Part shown: positions 1 to 8,562 of the stretch, piece after piece
Layout of the letters: each line of letters begins with the position of its first letter
How positions within the stretch are numbered: the stretch's first letter is position 1
Source: Hellea sp965224755
Lineage (GTDB): Bacteria; Pseudomonadota; Alphaproteobacteria; Caulobacterales; Maricaulaceae
Assembly: GCA_965224755.1 (NCBI GenBank)
Contig: OZ245061.1
Location: forward strand, 1,550,001-1,614,000
DNA: 64,000 nucleotides
Direction of reading: 5' to 3'
The notes under the pieces: generated by a model
Seen by the model: only the letters and a program-made list of their open reading frames with translations
What the model was told of the DNA's origin: nothing
Databases searched by the model: none
Made by a program: the position numbers and the translations under genes

Positions 1-1005
1 CTCGCCGGTTATGCGCTGATCTGTAATCTTGCCGCTCTCGCTGATGTCATATTCCATAATGTCGAATTGCATCCCGGTGAGTTTGCCGTTCTCGGTAACA
101 AAAGCTTTGGGCGAATGGTTGACGACAATCTCGATATTTTCCTCTTCGGCGTCTTCGACTTCCCATATCGAGGCCTTAAAAAACTCGCGCGGTTTACGGC
201 CCATGACTTTGACAGATTTTGCGCCCAAACGAAGCGCGGTACGGCAACAATCCATCGCCGTATTGCCAACGCCGATAATCAGGACATTTTTGCCGATTTT
301 TTCGGTATGTTCAAAAGCGACGGATTCGAGCCAATCAATGCCGATATGAATATGGTCAGCGCTATCCCAGCGTCCCAGTATATCGAGGTTCTTGCCCTTG
401 GGCGCGCCTGTGCCGACAAAAACAGCGTCATAGCCTTCACCCAGCAGTGCTGTCATGCTCTCGATGGGGTTATTGAGTTTGAGCTCAACGCCCATATCCA
501 AAATATAACCTAACTCTTCCATCAACACCTCTTCGGGCAGGCGGAAAGCCGGGATGTTGGAACGCATTAACCCGCCCGGTTTGGGCAGTTTTTCAAAGAT
601 CGTGCACTCATATCCGAGGGGGGCTAGGTCATTGGCAACGGTGAATGAGGCCGGGCCCGCGCCAATTAACGCAATGCGCATGCCATTTGTTTTTTCAGGC
701 TTTTTAGGCAGGAACTCTTTGACCTCATCGCGGTGGTCAGCGGCGACGCGCTTAAGGCGGCAAATGGCGACAGGCTCGTCTTCGACTCGCACGCGGCGGC
801 AAGCCGGTTCGCACGGGCGGTCACAGACACGGCCCAATATGCCGGGGAAGACATTGGACTGCCGATTGAGCAAATAAGCGCCGGTATAATCACCTTGCGC
901 GATAAGCCGGATATAAGCGGGAACGGGGGTATGCGCGGGGCAAGCCCACTGACAATCCACGACCTTGTGAAAATAGTCTGGATTACTCACATCTGTTGGC
1001 GTCAT
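1..1005 (-). CDS. GltD-family NAD(P)/FAD oxidoreductase, C-terminus cut by window edge
   Basis: Reads leftwards off the window; about 335 N-terminal residues are visible from an ATG at 1005-1003. The first 110 residues form the cysteine-rich Fer4_20 domain (Cys18, Cys22, Cys61, Cys65, Cys69, Cys82) that holds iron-sulfur clusters in glutamate synthase small subunit and dihydropyrimidine dehydrogenase. A Rossmann FAD motif IGAGPAS follows near residue 114, and a second nucleotide motif LIIGVGNTAMD near residue 245 should bind NAD(P)H. The family passes electrons from NAD(P)H through FAD to the clusters and a partner protein. No glutamate synthase large subunit is visible here, so the partner and true substrate are unknown. 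GltD itself is possible, but stand-alone paralogues are common. Confidence 0.85.
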   Translation of the reverse strand, partial: MTPTDVSNPDYFHKVVDCQWACPAHTPVPAYIRLIAQGDYTGAYLLNRQSNVFPGILGRVCDRPCEPACRRVRVEDEPVAICRLKRVAADHRDEVKEFLPKKPEKTNGMRIALIGAGPASFTVANDLAPLGYECTIFEKLPKPGGLMRSNIPAFRLPEEVLMEELGYILDMGVELKLNNPIESMTALLGEGYDAVFVGTGAPKGKNLDILGRWDSADHIHIGIDWLESVAFEHTEKIGKNVLIIGVGNTAMDCCRTALRLGAKSVKVMGRKPREFFKASIWEVEDAEEENIEIVVNHSPKAFVTENGKLTGMQFDIMEYDISESGKITDQRITGE

Positions 1006-1096
1006 AGAATCCTATTAACTCCGCTAGCACTGATATCTGCCTAGCGCTGCTACATATAGTTCACAAGCCTGTTTTTTAGGATTTTTTAGGTAAATT

Positions 1097-2317
1097 TTAC
1101 CTATTGGAGCGCGGATAGAGGCGAATGGTTTGCGGCCCTTCTTGGGCGCTGATGTCGCCGCTCTCGAAATAGACACGGTCATTACGGTCTACGATCTGTA
1201 GGTTGAGATGCGGGGCCGGGATTAACGGGTCGAAATTTGTGCTCGACGTGGAAAGCGCGAAGGGGGCTCTGCCGCTAAGACCGCTTAGCAAAATGGTTTG
1301 CGTCGCCAGCAAGCGGTTCTCGCCTATCGCGCCGACAGCTTTCTTGAGCGTAATTTTTAGCCGGGCATTTGAAGGCAAACCTTTATTGGCGTCAAACACA
1401 GCTTCGCCCGATATGATCGCTTGCGCCATGAGATTGGGGTCAAGATTGCGGCCTCTTTGTATGTCCGCGCCTTGCACGAGAGCATCCAGCGTCAATGTAT
1501 AGTCAATATCAGGGCCATTATAAGCCACGGGGCGGCGTATGACATGGGTTTTGCGGCCCGCCCAATCACTGATCCAAGCTTTGAAAGCGAGCGGTATATC
1601 TGCGCCTCGTTCAGGAATACCGCGATCCAGAGTGAAATTGAAGGGCGGGGAAAGGTTATCGATGGAGATCACATTCTCGGCGGCAATGGTCACCGATGTC
1701 CCGCCCGCCAGCGCATTTTCCAAGAGCTGTATCGTCAAGTTACCGCCGCGCAGAGCCGGATTGCGTCCGGATAATTTGACGGTGCCCTTGATGGTTTCAA
1801 GCCCAATATAATTTGGCTGTGAGGGCGTGGTTGACCGCGCACCTACTGGCCTCAAGATTAATGTCGGCGGCTCCGCGCCTCGGTAGAGTCCATCGCGTTC
1901 ATTGATAAGCACTTGGTTGGCATTGCTGTCGATGATTTCTGCGGTGATGCGCGAAAAGGTCAAATCCTTGGTCACGGGTTTCGGAACCGGAATAGTGATC
2001 TGAAGCGGCTGGGTTAATCCTGTTAATAAGAGCCGTGTCTGGCCCAATATTTGAGGCTTAGCCCTGCCGCCATTCGGGTCATTGGGCACATAGGCTGTGG
2101 CGATGAGCATATGGCCTGTATAATCAATCTCGGTGTCATAGCGGATGACTATCGGGATGCTCTCAATCCCGGCATCGCCGTAAATAGGTGTCTGCCCGGG
2201 GATTTGTCCGCCGAGAATGTCTTCAAGAATGCCGCCCAAATCTTCAAATTGTGCCTGTGCAGGCCCGCTAATCGCTCCGAAAATAACACTCAATAATGTC
2301 AGCCATATATAGCGCAT
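1097..2317 (-). CDS. Secreted protein with three YbaY/YscW-like beta domains
   Basis: A 406-residue protein with a clear signal peptide (residues 1-22, cleavage after AQA). The mature part looks like three successive domains of about 110-120 residues, each with the YbaY/YscW pattern: a hydrophobic strand opening, a middle of the form 'PFxFxL' or 'PLQITIPV', then 'A.I.D..' and a closing '...TLILRPV' or 'QTIRLYP'. The first runs about 50-155, the second 165-285, the third 290-400. YbaY proteins are usually single-domain envelope lipoproteins of unknown role; no lipobox cysteine is present here, so this one is probably periplasmic. Assignment rests on pattern similarity and is an inference. It stands alone between the flavoprotein and the GST gene. 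Confidence 0.6.
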   Translation of the reverse strand: MRYIWLTLLSVIFGAISGPAQAQFEDLGGILEDILGGQIPGQTPIYGDAGIESIPIVIRYDTEIDYTGHMLIATAYVPNDPNGGRAKPQILGQTRLLLTGLTQPLQITIPVPKPVTKDLTFSRITAEIIDSNANQVLINERDGLYRGAEPPTLILRPVGARSTTPSQPNYIGLETIKGTVKLSGRNPALRGGNLTIQLLENALAGGTSVTIAAENVISIDNLSPPFNFTLDRGIPERGADIPLAFKAWISDWAGRKTHVIRRPVAYNGPDIDYTLTLDALVQGADIQRGRNLDPNLMAQAIISGEAVFDANKGLPSNARLKITLKKAVGAIGENRLLATQTILLSGLSGRAPFALSTSSTNFDPLIPAPHLNLQIVDRNDRVYFESGDISAQEGPQTIRLYPRSNR

Positions 2318-2379
2318 AACAGTCCTCCCGCATGAGACTCACTTCTTTCTAGCAGATATTGGTCAAAACATGGCGAGGT

Positions 2380-3006
2380 TTATGCAGTTTTCCAGAGAGG
2401 GTGTTTTATCATGATGGTTTTAAACAGGCCTGACCCAATATGCCGGGCCAGCCAATCGCGTGTTTTAGGGTAAGGCGCCTCGGCCCACCACTTGGGCTGG
2501 ACATTGGAGAATTGGCGGATAAAGGGGAAAATGGCGATATCGGCATGGCTTTGTTTTTCGCCCAAGAGATAGGGCGATTTTGCTAAACGGTCTTCCAGAT
2601 TTTGGATGTGTTTTTCGGCCTCTATACGATGCCGCAAATCTACGCTTCCGCGCGTCGTGTCCTCATTATAACGGCTGGCATATTTATAGCGGTCAAGATG
2701 ATGTTTGAAATCGCCGTCATTGGCAGCAATCAGCGTATCGGCGGTTTTGCGGTCACACTCCAGCCAGCCTAAAGGGTCATTTTTACTCAGCGCCCAGAGT
2801 AATAGGTCAAGGCTTTCATCTATAACTACGCCGCCCTCATGGATAAAGACGGGAACGGTGGCTTTCGGCGAAGCATTGAGCATCTCTTGCGGTTTATCGC
2901 GCAGGAGAATTTCGCGATGCTCATAGTCTATCCCGCTGACATGCAATCCCATCCGTCCGCGCATGGCATAGGGGCAGCGCCGGAAGGAATAGAGAATAGC
3001 CCCCAT
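2380..3006 (-). CDS. Glutathione S-transferase family protein
   Basis: About 208 residues, the usual GST length. A thioredoxin-fold N-terminal domain opens with a beta strand and RRCPYAMRGRM, where the CPYA segment is the typical Cys-type GST active-site region. It continues to the conserved cis-proline strand ATVPVF and the ESLDLLLW segment that contacts glutathione. An all-helical domain carries the N-capping motif SHADIAIFPFIRQF. A TTG lies directly upstream (3009), but the ATG at 3006-3004 overlaps the trhO stop codon (TGATG), which favours translational coupling from that ATG. Role: probably conjugation or reduction of an unknown electrophile; co-transcribed with trhO. Confidence 0.85.
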   Translation of the reverse strand: MGAILYSFRRCPYAMRGRMGLHVSGIDYEHREILLRDKPQEMLNASPKATVPVFIHEGGVVIDESLDLLLWALSKNDPLGWLECDRKTADTLIAANDGDFKHHLDRYKYASRYNEDTTRGSVDLRHRIEAEKHIQNLEDRLAKSPYLLGEKQSHADIAIFPFIRQFSNVQPKWWAEAPYPKTRDWLARHIGSGLFKTIMIKHPLWKTA

Positions 3007-3920
3007 CAACCCGCTTTGCGGCCAAGGTGCTCTTCGCCGCGGGCTTTGGCCAGCGCGATTTGCTTTTGCCGTTCGGCAAAGCGGGCGCGTTGATCTTCGC
3101 TCATTCTATTATGGCAACGCGGACAGGAGACACCTTTGATATAAAGCGGGGATTGCTTTTCCTTATCCGTAATCGGGTAGCGGCAGGCATAGCATTGATC
3201 ATAATCGCTTTCTGCCAATCCGTGTTTTACCGCCACGCGTTGGTCAAAGACAAAACAATCGCCCTCCCAGAGGCTTTTGTCTTTCGGCTGGGTTTCAAGA
3301 TATTTTAAAATACCACCTTTAAGATGATAGACATCGTCAAAGCCGTTTTGCTTCATGAAAGAACTGGCTTTTTCGCAGCGAATGCCGCCCGTGCAAAACA
3401 TGGCGACTTTGGGCTTATTGAGTTTCTCGCGATTATCTTCGACCCATTGCGGGAACTCGCGAAAGCTCTGCGTATCGGGATTGAGCGCGCCTTTGAATGT
3501 GCCAATTTCAACTTCGTAATCATTGCGCGTATCTATCAGGATAACATCGGGGTCGGTGATAAGGGCGTTCCAATCTTTGGGATCAACATAAGTGCCGACG
3601 ACTAAATTCGGGTCAACACCGTCAACGCCCATCGTCACAATCTCGCGCTTGAGGCGGGTTTTCATACGGTAAAACGGCATGTCTCCTGACCGGGACTCTT
3701 TATGTTCGAGATGCGCTAGGCGAGGGTCTGCGCGTAGGAACAAGAGTAAATCGGCAATGGCTTTATCTGTGCCTGCAATTGTGCCATTTATGCCTTCATA
3801 GGCCAGTAATAGCGTCCCCTTTATGCCCAGCAATTCACACATATCCTGCAAGGGCGCTTTAAGCTGCTCATAGTCAGCCAGACGTGTGAAATGATATAGG
3901 GCGGCAACACAGTAAGTCAT
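3006..3920 (-). CDS. trhO: tRNA uridine(34) hydroxylase TrhO (YceA-type rhodanese)
   Basis: 304 residues, matching the TrhO/YceA family. The N-terminal acylphosphatase-like region spans roughly residues 1-95. It is followed by a rhodanese domain with the active-site loop FCTGGIRCEKA (nucleophilic cysteine near residue 175) and a C-terminal zinc-finger-like segment with CYACRYPI and CPRCHNRM. Family members hydroxylate U34 of certain tRNAs to 5-hydroxyuridine using oxygen, in the cytoplasm. It is the first gene of a two-gene unit with the GST, whose start overlaps its stop. Confidence 0.92.
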   Translation of the reverse strand: MTYCVAALYHFTRLADYEQLKAPLQDMCELLGIKGTLLLAYEGINGTIAGTDKAIADLLLFLRADPRLAHLEHKESRSGDMPFYRMKTRLKREIVTMGVDGVDPNLVVGTYVDPKDWNALITDPDVILIDTRNDYEVEIGTFKGALNPDTQSFREFPQWVEDNREKLNKPKVAMFCTGGIRCEKASSFMKQNGFDDVYHLKGGILKYLETQPKDKSLWEGDCFVFDQRVAVKHGLAESDYDQCYACRYPITDKEKQSPLYIKGVSCPRCHNRMSEDQRARFAERQKQIALAKARGEEHLGRKAG

Positions 3921-3930
3921 AGCGGGTGAG

Positions 3931-4389
3931 CTAGGCGGGCTTCATTGTAATGGGTTCGGGCGCGATGATGCGCTGATAGAGGTCCATTTTCTCGATAAAG
4001 TTGATAATATTGTCCGGCAGGCCTTGCTTGCGCAGAAAGCCGCCCATGGCATCGGAGATAATTTTTGGATCATCGCAGGTCGCGGCCAGTGTTTTGAGAT
4101 CTTTGATGCCCCGGCCATTGGTCAGTTCTTTTTCAAGGCTTTTCAATGATGAGCTTAACATCAACATTTGGAATGGATTGGGCGTTTTGCCGCGTGACCA
4201 GCTTTCGCCTGCCTTTTTGAGGGACCGCAGGGATTTCCCGCCTTTGCGTTCAATACGGCTAACGGCCTTATCCGCGCGCGCGCCAATCCATTCGGAGGTG
4301 CAGACCTTCGCGGGGTCAGGCGCGCTCGCGCAACCCATGGCGGAAAATGTGAAAGCGGTCATCAGAGCGGCAGAGAGTAAATGTTTCAT
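3931..4389 (-). CDS. Small predicted lipoprotein, unknown function
   Basis: 152 residues. A type II signal peptide ends in a lipobox-like SAMGC (Cys20), so the product is probably lipid-anchored in the envelope. The mature part is basic and helical, with a conserved-looking pair of cysteines (CTSEW near 30 and the later TCDDP). I do not recognise a family with confidence; similar small Caulobacterales proteins are annotated as hypothetical. It lies 10 bases upstream of trhO on the same strand and may be the first gene of that unit. Confidence 0.75.
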   Translation of the reverse strand: MKHLLSAALMTAFTFSAMGCASAPDPAKVCTSEWIGARADKAVSRIERKGGKSLRSLKKAGESWSRGKTPNPFQMLMLSSSLKSLEKELTNGRGIKDLKTLAATCDDPKIISDAMGGFLRKQGLPDNIINFIEKMDLYQRIIAPEPITMKPA

Positions 4390-4647
4390 AACCTATCCTA
4401 GCGCCGGATTGATTATTCTACAAATGAAAATGGCCGTGACATCCGGATGCATTGGAGGGCAAATCCTGATGTCATGGCCTAACCCATAGCGGCGCTGTTT
4501 TACTGTGGAGGCAAAACAGCAGTTATGGTACTTTGCGCGAGCATAACTCTGTATTACGCAAAACGGCTCTGTCAAAAAAATTGCCCTAAGGTCAGTGATT
4601 CACCGTGATGTCTGTGATTATCTATGTTATAGGCCCATTCGAATAGA

Positions 4648-6300
4648 ATGCGGGCGGCCATTATGACGGCGACTTCTACAGCTTTGATTGAATTGCCTCA
4701 GGCAAGCGACGAGGATGTCCGCGCGCTTGTGAGCGAAGAACTCGACAGGATATTGCTGCACGCTTTGTTTAAAGATACGACCCGCATGAAGCGGTTTTTG
4801 AAATATGTTGTCGGCGAAGCCCTAGAGGGCCGCGATGACCGCTTAAAAGGCTATTCTATCGGCCTTGAGGTCTTTGACCGCCCCGATGACTTTGATCCAC
4901 AGGCTGATACAATTGTGCGAGTTCAGGCCGGGCAACTCCGGCGGCGGCTTGATCTTTATTATTCCGGCGACGGTATAAATGACCCTGTTCGCATCTTGAT
5001 CCCCAAAGGCCGTTATGCACCTGTTTTTGAAATGCGCAGAGAGTCTGAGCCCGATAAAGTGCCAAAAAGGGCAACGGTCTCGGCTATTGAAAGTCAAAAC
5101 CGCCCGGGAATCGCGGTTTTAACCTTCCAAAACCTGACAAAAGACAACGGGAAGAACTATTTTGCCGAAGGCGTAACCGCCGAAATTGTTAATGCGCTTG
5201 TTCAGTTTCGCTATTTGCGGATTGTCGCCCGCACGGCTTCTGTCATGTCGAGCGGTATTTCGGCAGAATTATCTGAGATCGGCGAGCAATATGATGTGCA
5301 ATTTGTGTTGAGCGGGAATATTAGGCGTGTTGATAGCGTCATTAGGGTTTCCGTTAATTTGCTCTCTACCGAGACGGGGGAACATGTCTATTCGAAAATT
5401 TTTGACCGCCAATGTACACCCAAAAAACTTTTTGAAATCCAAGAGGAAATTGCCTCTTATATTGCAGCGAGTATTGCCGCGCCGTTCGGGGCTGTGAACA
5501 GATTTAACAGGCGGCTACATACCGGGCGTAATACATCAATGGCGGGCTATGAGTCGTTTTTGAAATATTATGAAATGCGCCTCTCTCCAACGCCCGATAG
5601 AGCACGGGAGCTGTTGCAAGAATTTGAACAGGTCACGGAAAAAACACCGCGTTTTTCTTCGGCTTGGGCTGTGCGGTCTTTGCTCAACACATTTTTAGCG
5701 GCGCAATGTGTGCCGCCGGATAACGGGCTCTCCCGGCTTGAAACCGCGATACATACGGGCACGCGGGCCAGCGCGATTGACCCGGAAAATAGCTTGGCCT
5801 TTGAGGCGCTATTTCAGGCCTATTTTCATTCCGGGAAAATTGAGATGGCCGAAAAAATGGCGGAAAAAGCAATTATCTTAAATCCGAATAATTACAATAT
5901 ACTGGCCTATTATGCGCTTACTCAGGCCTGCCTTGGCGATGCGGCCCGGGCAATATCCTTTCAATCGGCTGCAATGGATTTAATCGGGCGGCCTCCTGTC
6001 TGGTTTTATATTAGCACCATGATGGTCGCCTTTCAAAACAAGGAATATGATAAGGTCATAGAGCTTGTCGAGACTGTTGATCTTGAGTCGCCCGCTGCCA
6101 TTCAGTTTATGGCTTTGGCCTGTCTCGGACATTTGGAACGCAAGGATGAAAGTGAGGCCTTGAGACAGAAATTATTAACGCGCGATCCTGATTACGGCAA
6201 ACACGCGCAAGAGACATTGAAATATTGGCAGCTTAATCCCGATCTACACGCCCAAACACTGGAAGGCTGGCGCAAAGCGGGGCTTGATATTTCGTCCTAA
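4648..6300 (+). CDS. wHTH regulator with TolB-like and TPR domains
   Basis: 550 residues in three parts. Residues 20-135 show the pattern RMKRFLKYVVGEALEGR, then GYSIGLEVFDRP, DPQADTIVRVQAGQLRRRL and IPKGRYAPVF, the winged-helix module found at the front of many TolB/TPR regulators and adenylate cyclases. Residues 150-275 (IAVLTFQNL to a beta-rich end) form the TolB N-terminal-like/FlgO fold. Residues 300-545 are helical TPR-like repeats. No transmembrane segment or cyclase domain is present, so it is likely cytoplasmic and ligand- or protein-responsive. An ATG at 4663 is an alternative start; an inverted repeat CATTC-N5-GAATG at 4636-4650 covers the upstream ATG, which makes 4663 plausible. 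Target genes are unknown. Confidence 0.75.
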   Translation: MRAAIMTATSTALIELPQASDEDVRALVSEELDRILLHALFKDTTRMKRFLKYVVGEALEGRDDRLKGYSIGLEVFDRPDDFDPQADTIVRVQAGQLRRRLDLYYSGDGINDPVRILIPKGRYAPVFEMRRESEPDKVPKRATVSAIESQNRPGIAVLTFQNLTKDNGKNYFAEGVTAEIVNALVQFRYLRIVARTASVMSSGISAELSEIGEQYDVQFVLSGNIRRVDSVIRVSVNLLSTETGEHVYSKIFDRQCTPKKLFEIQEEIASYIAASIAAPFGAVNRFNRRLHTGRNTSMAGYESFLKYYEMRLSPTPDRARELLQEFEQVTEKTPRFSSAWAVRSLLNTFLAAQCVPPDNGLSRLETAIHTGTRASAIDPENSLAFEALFQAYFHSGKIEMAEKMAEKAIILNPNNYNILAYYALTQACLGDAARAISFQSAAMDLIGRPPVWFYISTMMVAFQNKEYDKVIELVETVDLESPAAIQFMALACLGHLERKDESEALRQKLLTRDPDYGKHAQETLKYWQLNPDLHAQTLEGWRKAGLDISS

Positions 6301-6310
6301 ACGATTTTCG

Positions 6311-6901
6311 TTATCCAATAGCTACGGGCTCATCGTGGAAAATCTTGCGCATGAGCGGCTCGAAGCTCTCTATGTTATCGACTTCGAAATCCGGGTCAAA
6401 AGCCGGGGCGTCCCATGTATCGACAAGCTTGACCGCAAGATCATACCACGGCTCGTCCACCCACTGCTTACGTAAATCCGTCGGCGCGCCCATATAATGA
6501 TAGTAATATTCCCCTTGGAATGCCTGATGATTATAAATCACATGATAAGCATTTTCTGAAATATAAGGCCGCATCATCTCGGCGGCGATTTGGCCGTGAT
6601 TGGGGACGTTGATGGCTTTGCCGATATCATGACACAGCGCGATCACGATTTCCTCATCAGACGCTCCGTCGCGGCGGGCAAGGGTGGCTGTCATCAGCGA
6701 ATGTTGGAGTTGGTCACAGGCAAAACCGAGCGTGTGTTGTTTTAGAGATTTGAGTAGTTCGATATAACGGTCTGCCGTTGTTTTGAACTCTTCTTTATGC
6801 GCGGCGCCGATAACCATCCAGTCTTCAAGCGTGCCCTCTTGCATGTTGGTGAATGTCGCTGTTTCACTTTTGGTTTTTTTGATCTCTGTTTGAACGTTCA
6901 T
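6311..6901 (-). CDS. HD-domain metalloenzyme, possible diiron oxygenase
   Basis: 196 residues. An HD-type metal site is readable: His67 (QHSLMTA), His91-Asp92 (CHDIG), His102 (NHGQ), His125 (YNHQ) and Asp161 or Asp164 (LVDTWDA). Six ligands of the form H...HD...H...H...D, rather than the four of simple HD phosphohydrolases, are what dinuclear HD proteins such as PhnZ and myo-inositol oxygenase use. Phosphohydrolase activity therefore cannot be assumed. It sits downstream of the thioesterase, iron alcohol dehydrogenase and quinone reductase genes on the same strand, which suggests a role in the same substrate pathway. The reaction is unknown. Confidence 0.75.
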   Translation of the reverse strand: MNVQTEIKKTKSETATFTNMQEGTLEDWMVIGAAHKEEFKTTADRYIELLKSLKQHTLGFACDQLQHSLMTATLARRDGASDEEIVIALCHDIGKAINVPNHGQIAAEMMRPYISENAYHVIYNHQAFQGEYYYHYMGAPTDLRKQWVDEPWYDLAVKLVDTWDAPAFDPDFEVDNIESFEPLMRKIFHDEPVAIG

Positions 6902-6924
6902 TTTAGCTCTCTGCTTTCAATTTC

Positions 6925-7006
6925 TGTCCCCCGCCTTGAGCGGGGGTCTCCCTGCGTCAAAGACCGCATTTCGTTTGCGGGAGGTCCCCGCTCAAGGCGG
7001 GGAACA
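6925..7006. repeat. 82-bp palindromic repeat, copy 1
   Basis: Inverted arms begin TGTCCCCCGCCTTGAGCGGG and end with the matching GGGGAACA. The non-palindromic centre contains TGCGTCAAAGACCGCA. Same family as 22038-22119, 27751-27825 and 49892-49973. The right arm runs into the 3' end of the thioesterase gene and supplies its stop codon. Confidence 0.93.
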
Positions 7007-7432
7007 CAGTGTTTTTAATACATCGCGCATTTTGGGGTCAATCGCAACAGGCCGCCTTGTTTTTTCATCGACATAGACATGGACGAAATGACCCTGCGCT
7101 GCGGCGGTAGTGTCGTCATTGCGAAACAATCCGATTTCGTAACGTACTGAGCTATTGCCGAGCTTTGCTACGCGCAGCCCGGCGGTGATGATATCCGGGA
7201 AGCTTAGGGGACTGAAATAGCTACACCCGGTTTCGACTACGAGGCCGATGGTTTCGCTTTTACCAAGTTCAAGCAAGCCGTTATTTATGAGAAAACGATT
7301 CACCACCGTATCGAAAAAAGCGTAATAGACCGCATTATTGACATGACCATAAATATCATTGTCATTCCAACGGGTTGGGATGGAAAGGTAATGCGAATAA
7401 TCGTTTAAATTATGCGGAGTTGGCCGGGTCAA
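6992..7432 (-). CDS. Acyl-CoA thioesterase, 4HBT (hotdog) family
   Basis: 146 residues, normal for a single hotdog domain. The N-terminal motif RWNDNDIYGHVNNAVYYAF is the classic 4-hydroxybenzoyl-CoA thioesterase-like active-site segment, with Asp in NDNDIYGHVN as the likely catalytic residue. It should hydrolyse a short or aromatic acyl-CoA in the cytoplasm. Its ATG overlaps the stop of the upstream alcohol dehydrogenase by four bases (ATGA), so the two are translationally coupled. The last residues (LCSPP and stop) are encoded by the right arm of an intergenic palindromic repeat, so the C-terminus may have been re-shaped by that insertion. Confidence 0.88.
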   Translation of the reverse strand: MTRPTPHNLNDYSHYLSIPTRWNDNDIYGHVNNAVYYAFFDTVVNRFLINNGLLELGKSETIGLVVETGCSYFSPLSFPDIITAGLRVAKLGNSSVRYEIGLFRNDDTTAAAQGHFVHVYVDEKTRRPVAIDPKMRDVLKTLCSPP

Positions 7433-8559
7433 ACTATCGCCTCATAAATTTTTACCGTGGCGTCATAGGTCATTTCGCGGGCATTATTCATCAGCAGCCG
7501 ATCTTTTGTCATCGCGTCTTCGGCCAGCATCGGGATGGCATTGGCCGAAATATTGACCTCGGTTAGGGTTTTCGGAACGTGGGTTTCGTCTTTCAGGCGC
7601 AGCATTTCATCAATCAGGCTAACGCCCGTTTGCCCAATGCCTAGATCGCGGGCAATTTCCCCATACCAATGCTCAGCTTTGGGTAGGTTATATTTCATCA
7701 CTTCTGTCAAAACGAGCGCATTGGACAGGCCGTGCGGGACATGAAAAAATCCGCCCAGCGGATAAGCGAGCGCGTGCACCGCCGCGCAGGGCGCATTGGA
7801 AAAGGCCTGCCCCGCCAGCATCGCCCCAATGAGCATATCATTGCGGGCCTCAATATTAGTCCCGTCATTCACGGCGGTCACGATAGCGCCGCGCATTTTG
7901 CGAAGGGCGGTCAGGGCGAGGGCGTCCGAGAGTGGGTTTTTCTCGCGGATGGAGGTATAGGCCTCAATCGCATGGACCATGGCGTCAATCCCGGTCGAGG
8001 CCGTGATAGAGGGCGGCAGGCCAAAGGTCAGCTCTGCGTCCAGCAAAACACGGTCAGCATAGAGACTATCGGCGACAACGCCTTTCTTAGCGGTTTTCCC
8101 CGTCGTGATAATAGCGACATTGGTGACTTCCGAACCAGTGCCGGAAGTGGTCGGGATGAGCAACAGAGGCAATGTCGGGCCTTTGGCCAGCCCGACGCCG
8201 TACATCGACTCCAGCGGTTGATCACATCCCGCCAGATGGGCGATAACTTTGGCCGTATCCATGGGCGAGCCGCCGCCAAAGCCAATGACAAGCCCGGCTT
8301 TAAAGGCTTTTACGGCCTCTGCGCCTTTCAGGACTATCTCTTCCGGCGGGTCGGCGACAACAGCGTCAAAGACCATGATCTCATAACCAGCGCTACGCAG
8401 CGACTCCAGCCCGGCATCCATCAGGCCAAGCGAGCGCACGCCTTTGTCGGTAATAATAGCGATGCGTTTATTCGTGCACAGCCCCTCGACATAATAATCG
8501 AGCTTGGCGGCCCCGCCCGGCTCAATGCGGATATCCGCGACTGTCTGGAACGAATGCAC
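7429..8559 (-). CDS. Iron-containing alcohol dehydrogenase
   Basis: 376 residues, the standard size for type III alcohol dehydrogenases. The N-terminal NAD(P) domain carries VIGFGGGSPMDTAK; the helical domain carries the metal-binding stretch DAMVHAIEAYTS and the histidines of HVPHGLSNALVL. The family oxidises alcohols, or reduces aldehydes and ketones, with NAD(P) and Fe2+. Its position between a quinone-oxidoreductase-like gene and a thioesterase suggests it oxidises an alcohol intermediate of the adjacent acyl-CoA pathway. Maleylacetate reductase is a related alternative, but it is usually shorter and differs in motif. Confidence 0.9.
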   Translation of the reverse strand: MHSFQTVADIRIEPGGAAKLDYYVEGLCTNKRIAIITDKGVRSLGLMDAGLESLRSAGYEIMVFDAVVADPPEEIVLKGAEAVKAFKAGLVIGFGGGSPMDTAKVIAHLAGCDQPLESMYGVGLAKGPTLPLLLIPTTSGTGSEVTNVAIITTGKTAKKGVVADSLYADRVLLDAELTFGLPPSITASTGIDAMVHAIEAYTSIREKNPLSDALALTALRKMRGAIVTAVNDGTNIEARNDMLIGAMLAGQAFSNAPCAAVHALAYPLGGFFHVPHGLSNALVLTEVMKYNLPKAEHWYGEIARDLGIGQTGVSLIDEMLRLKDETHVPKTLTEVNISANAIPMLAEDAMTKDRLLMNNAREMTYDATVKIYEAIV

Positions 8560-8562
8560 CGC

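Noticed and set aside
67..513. 148-residue plus-strand frame at the left edge
   Set aside because: Antisense to the GltD-like flavoprotein, which reads continuously from 1005 to the window edge with cofactor motifs.
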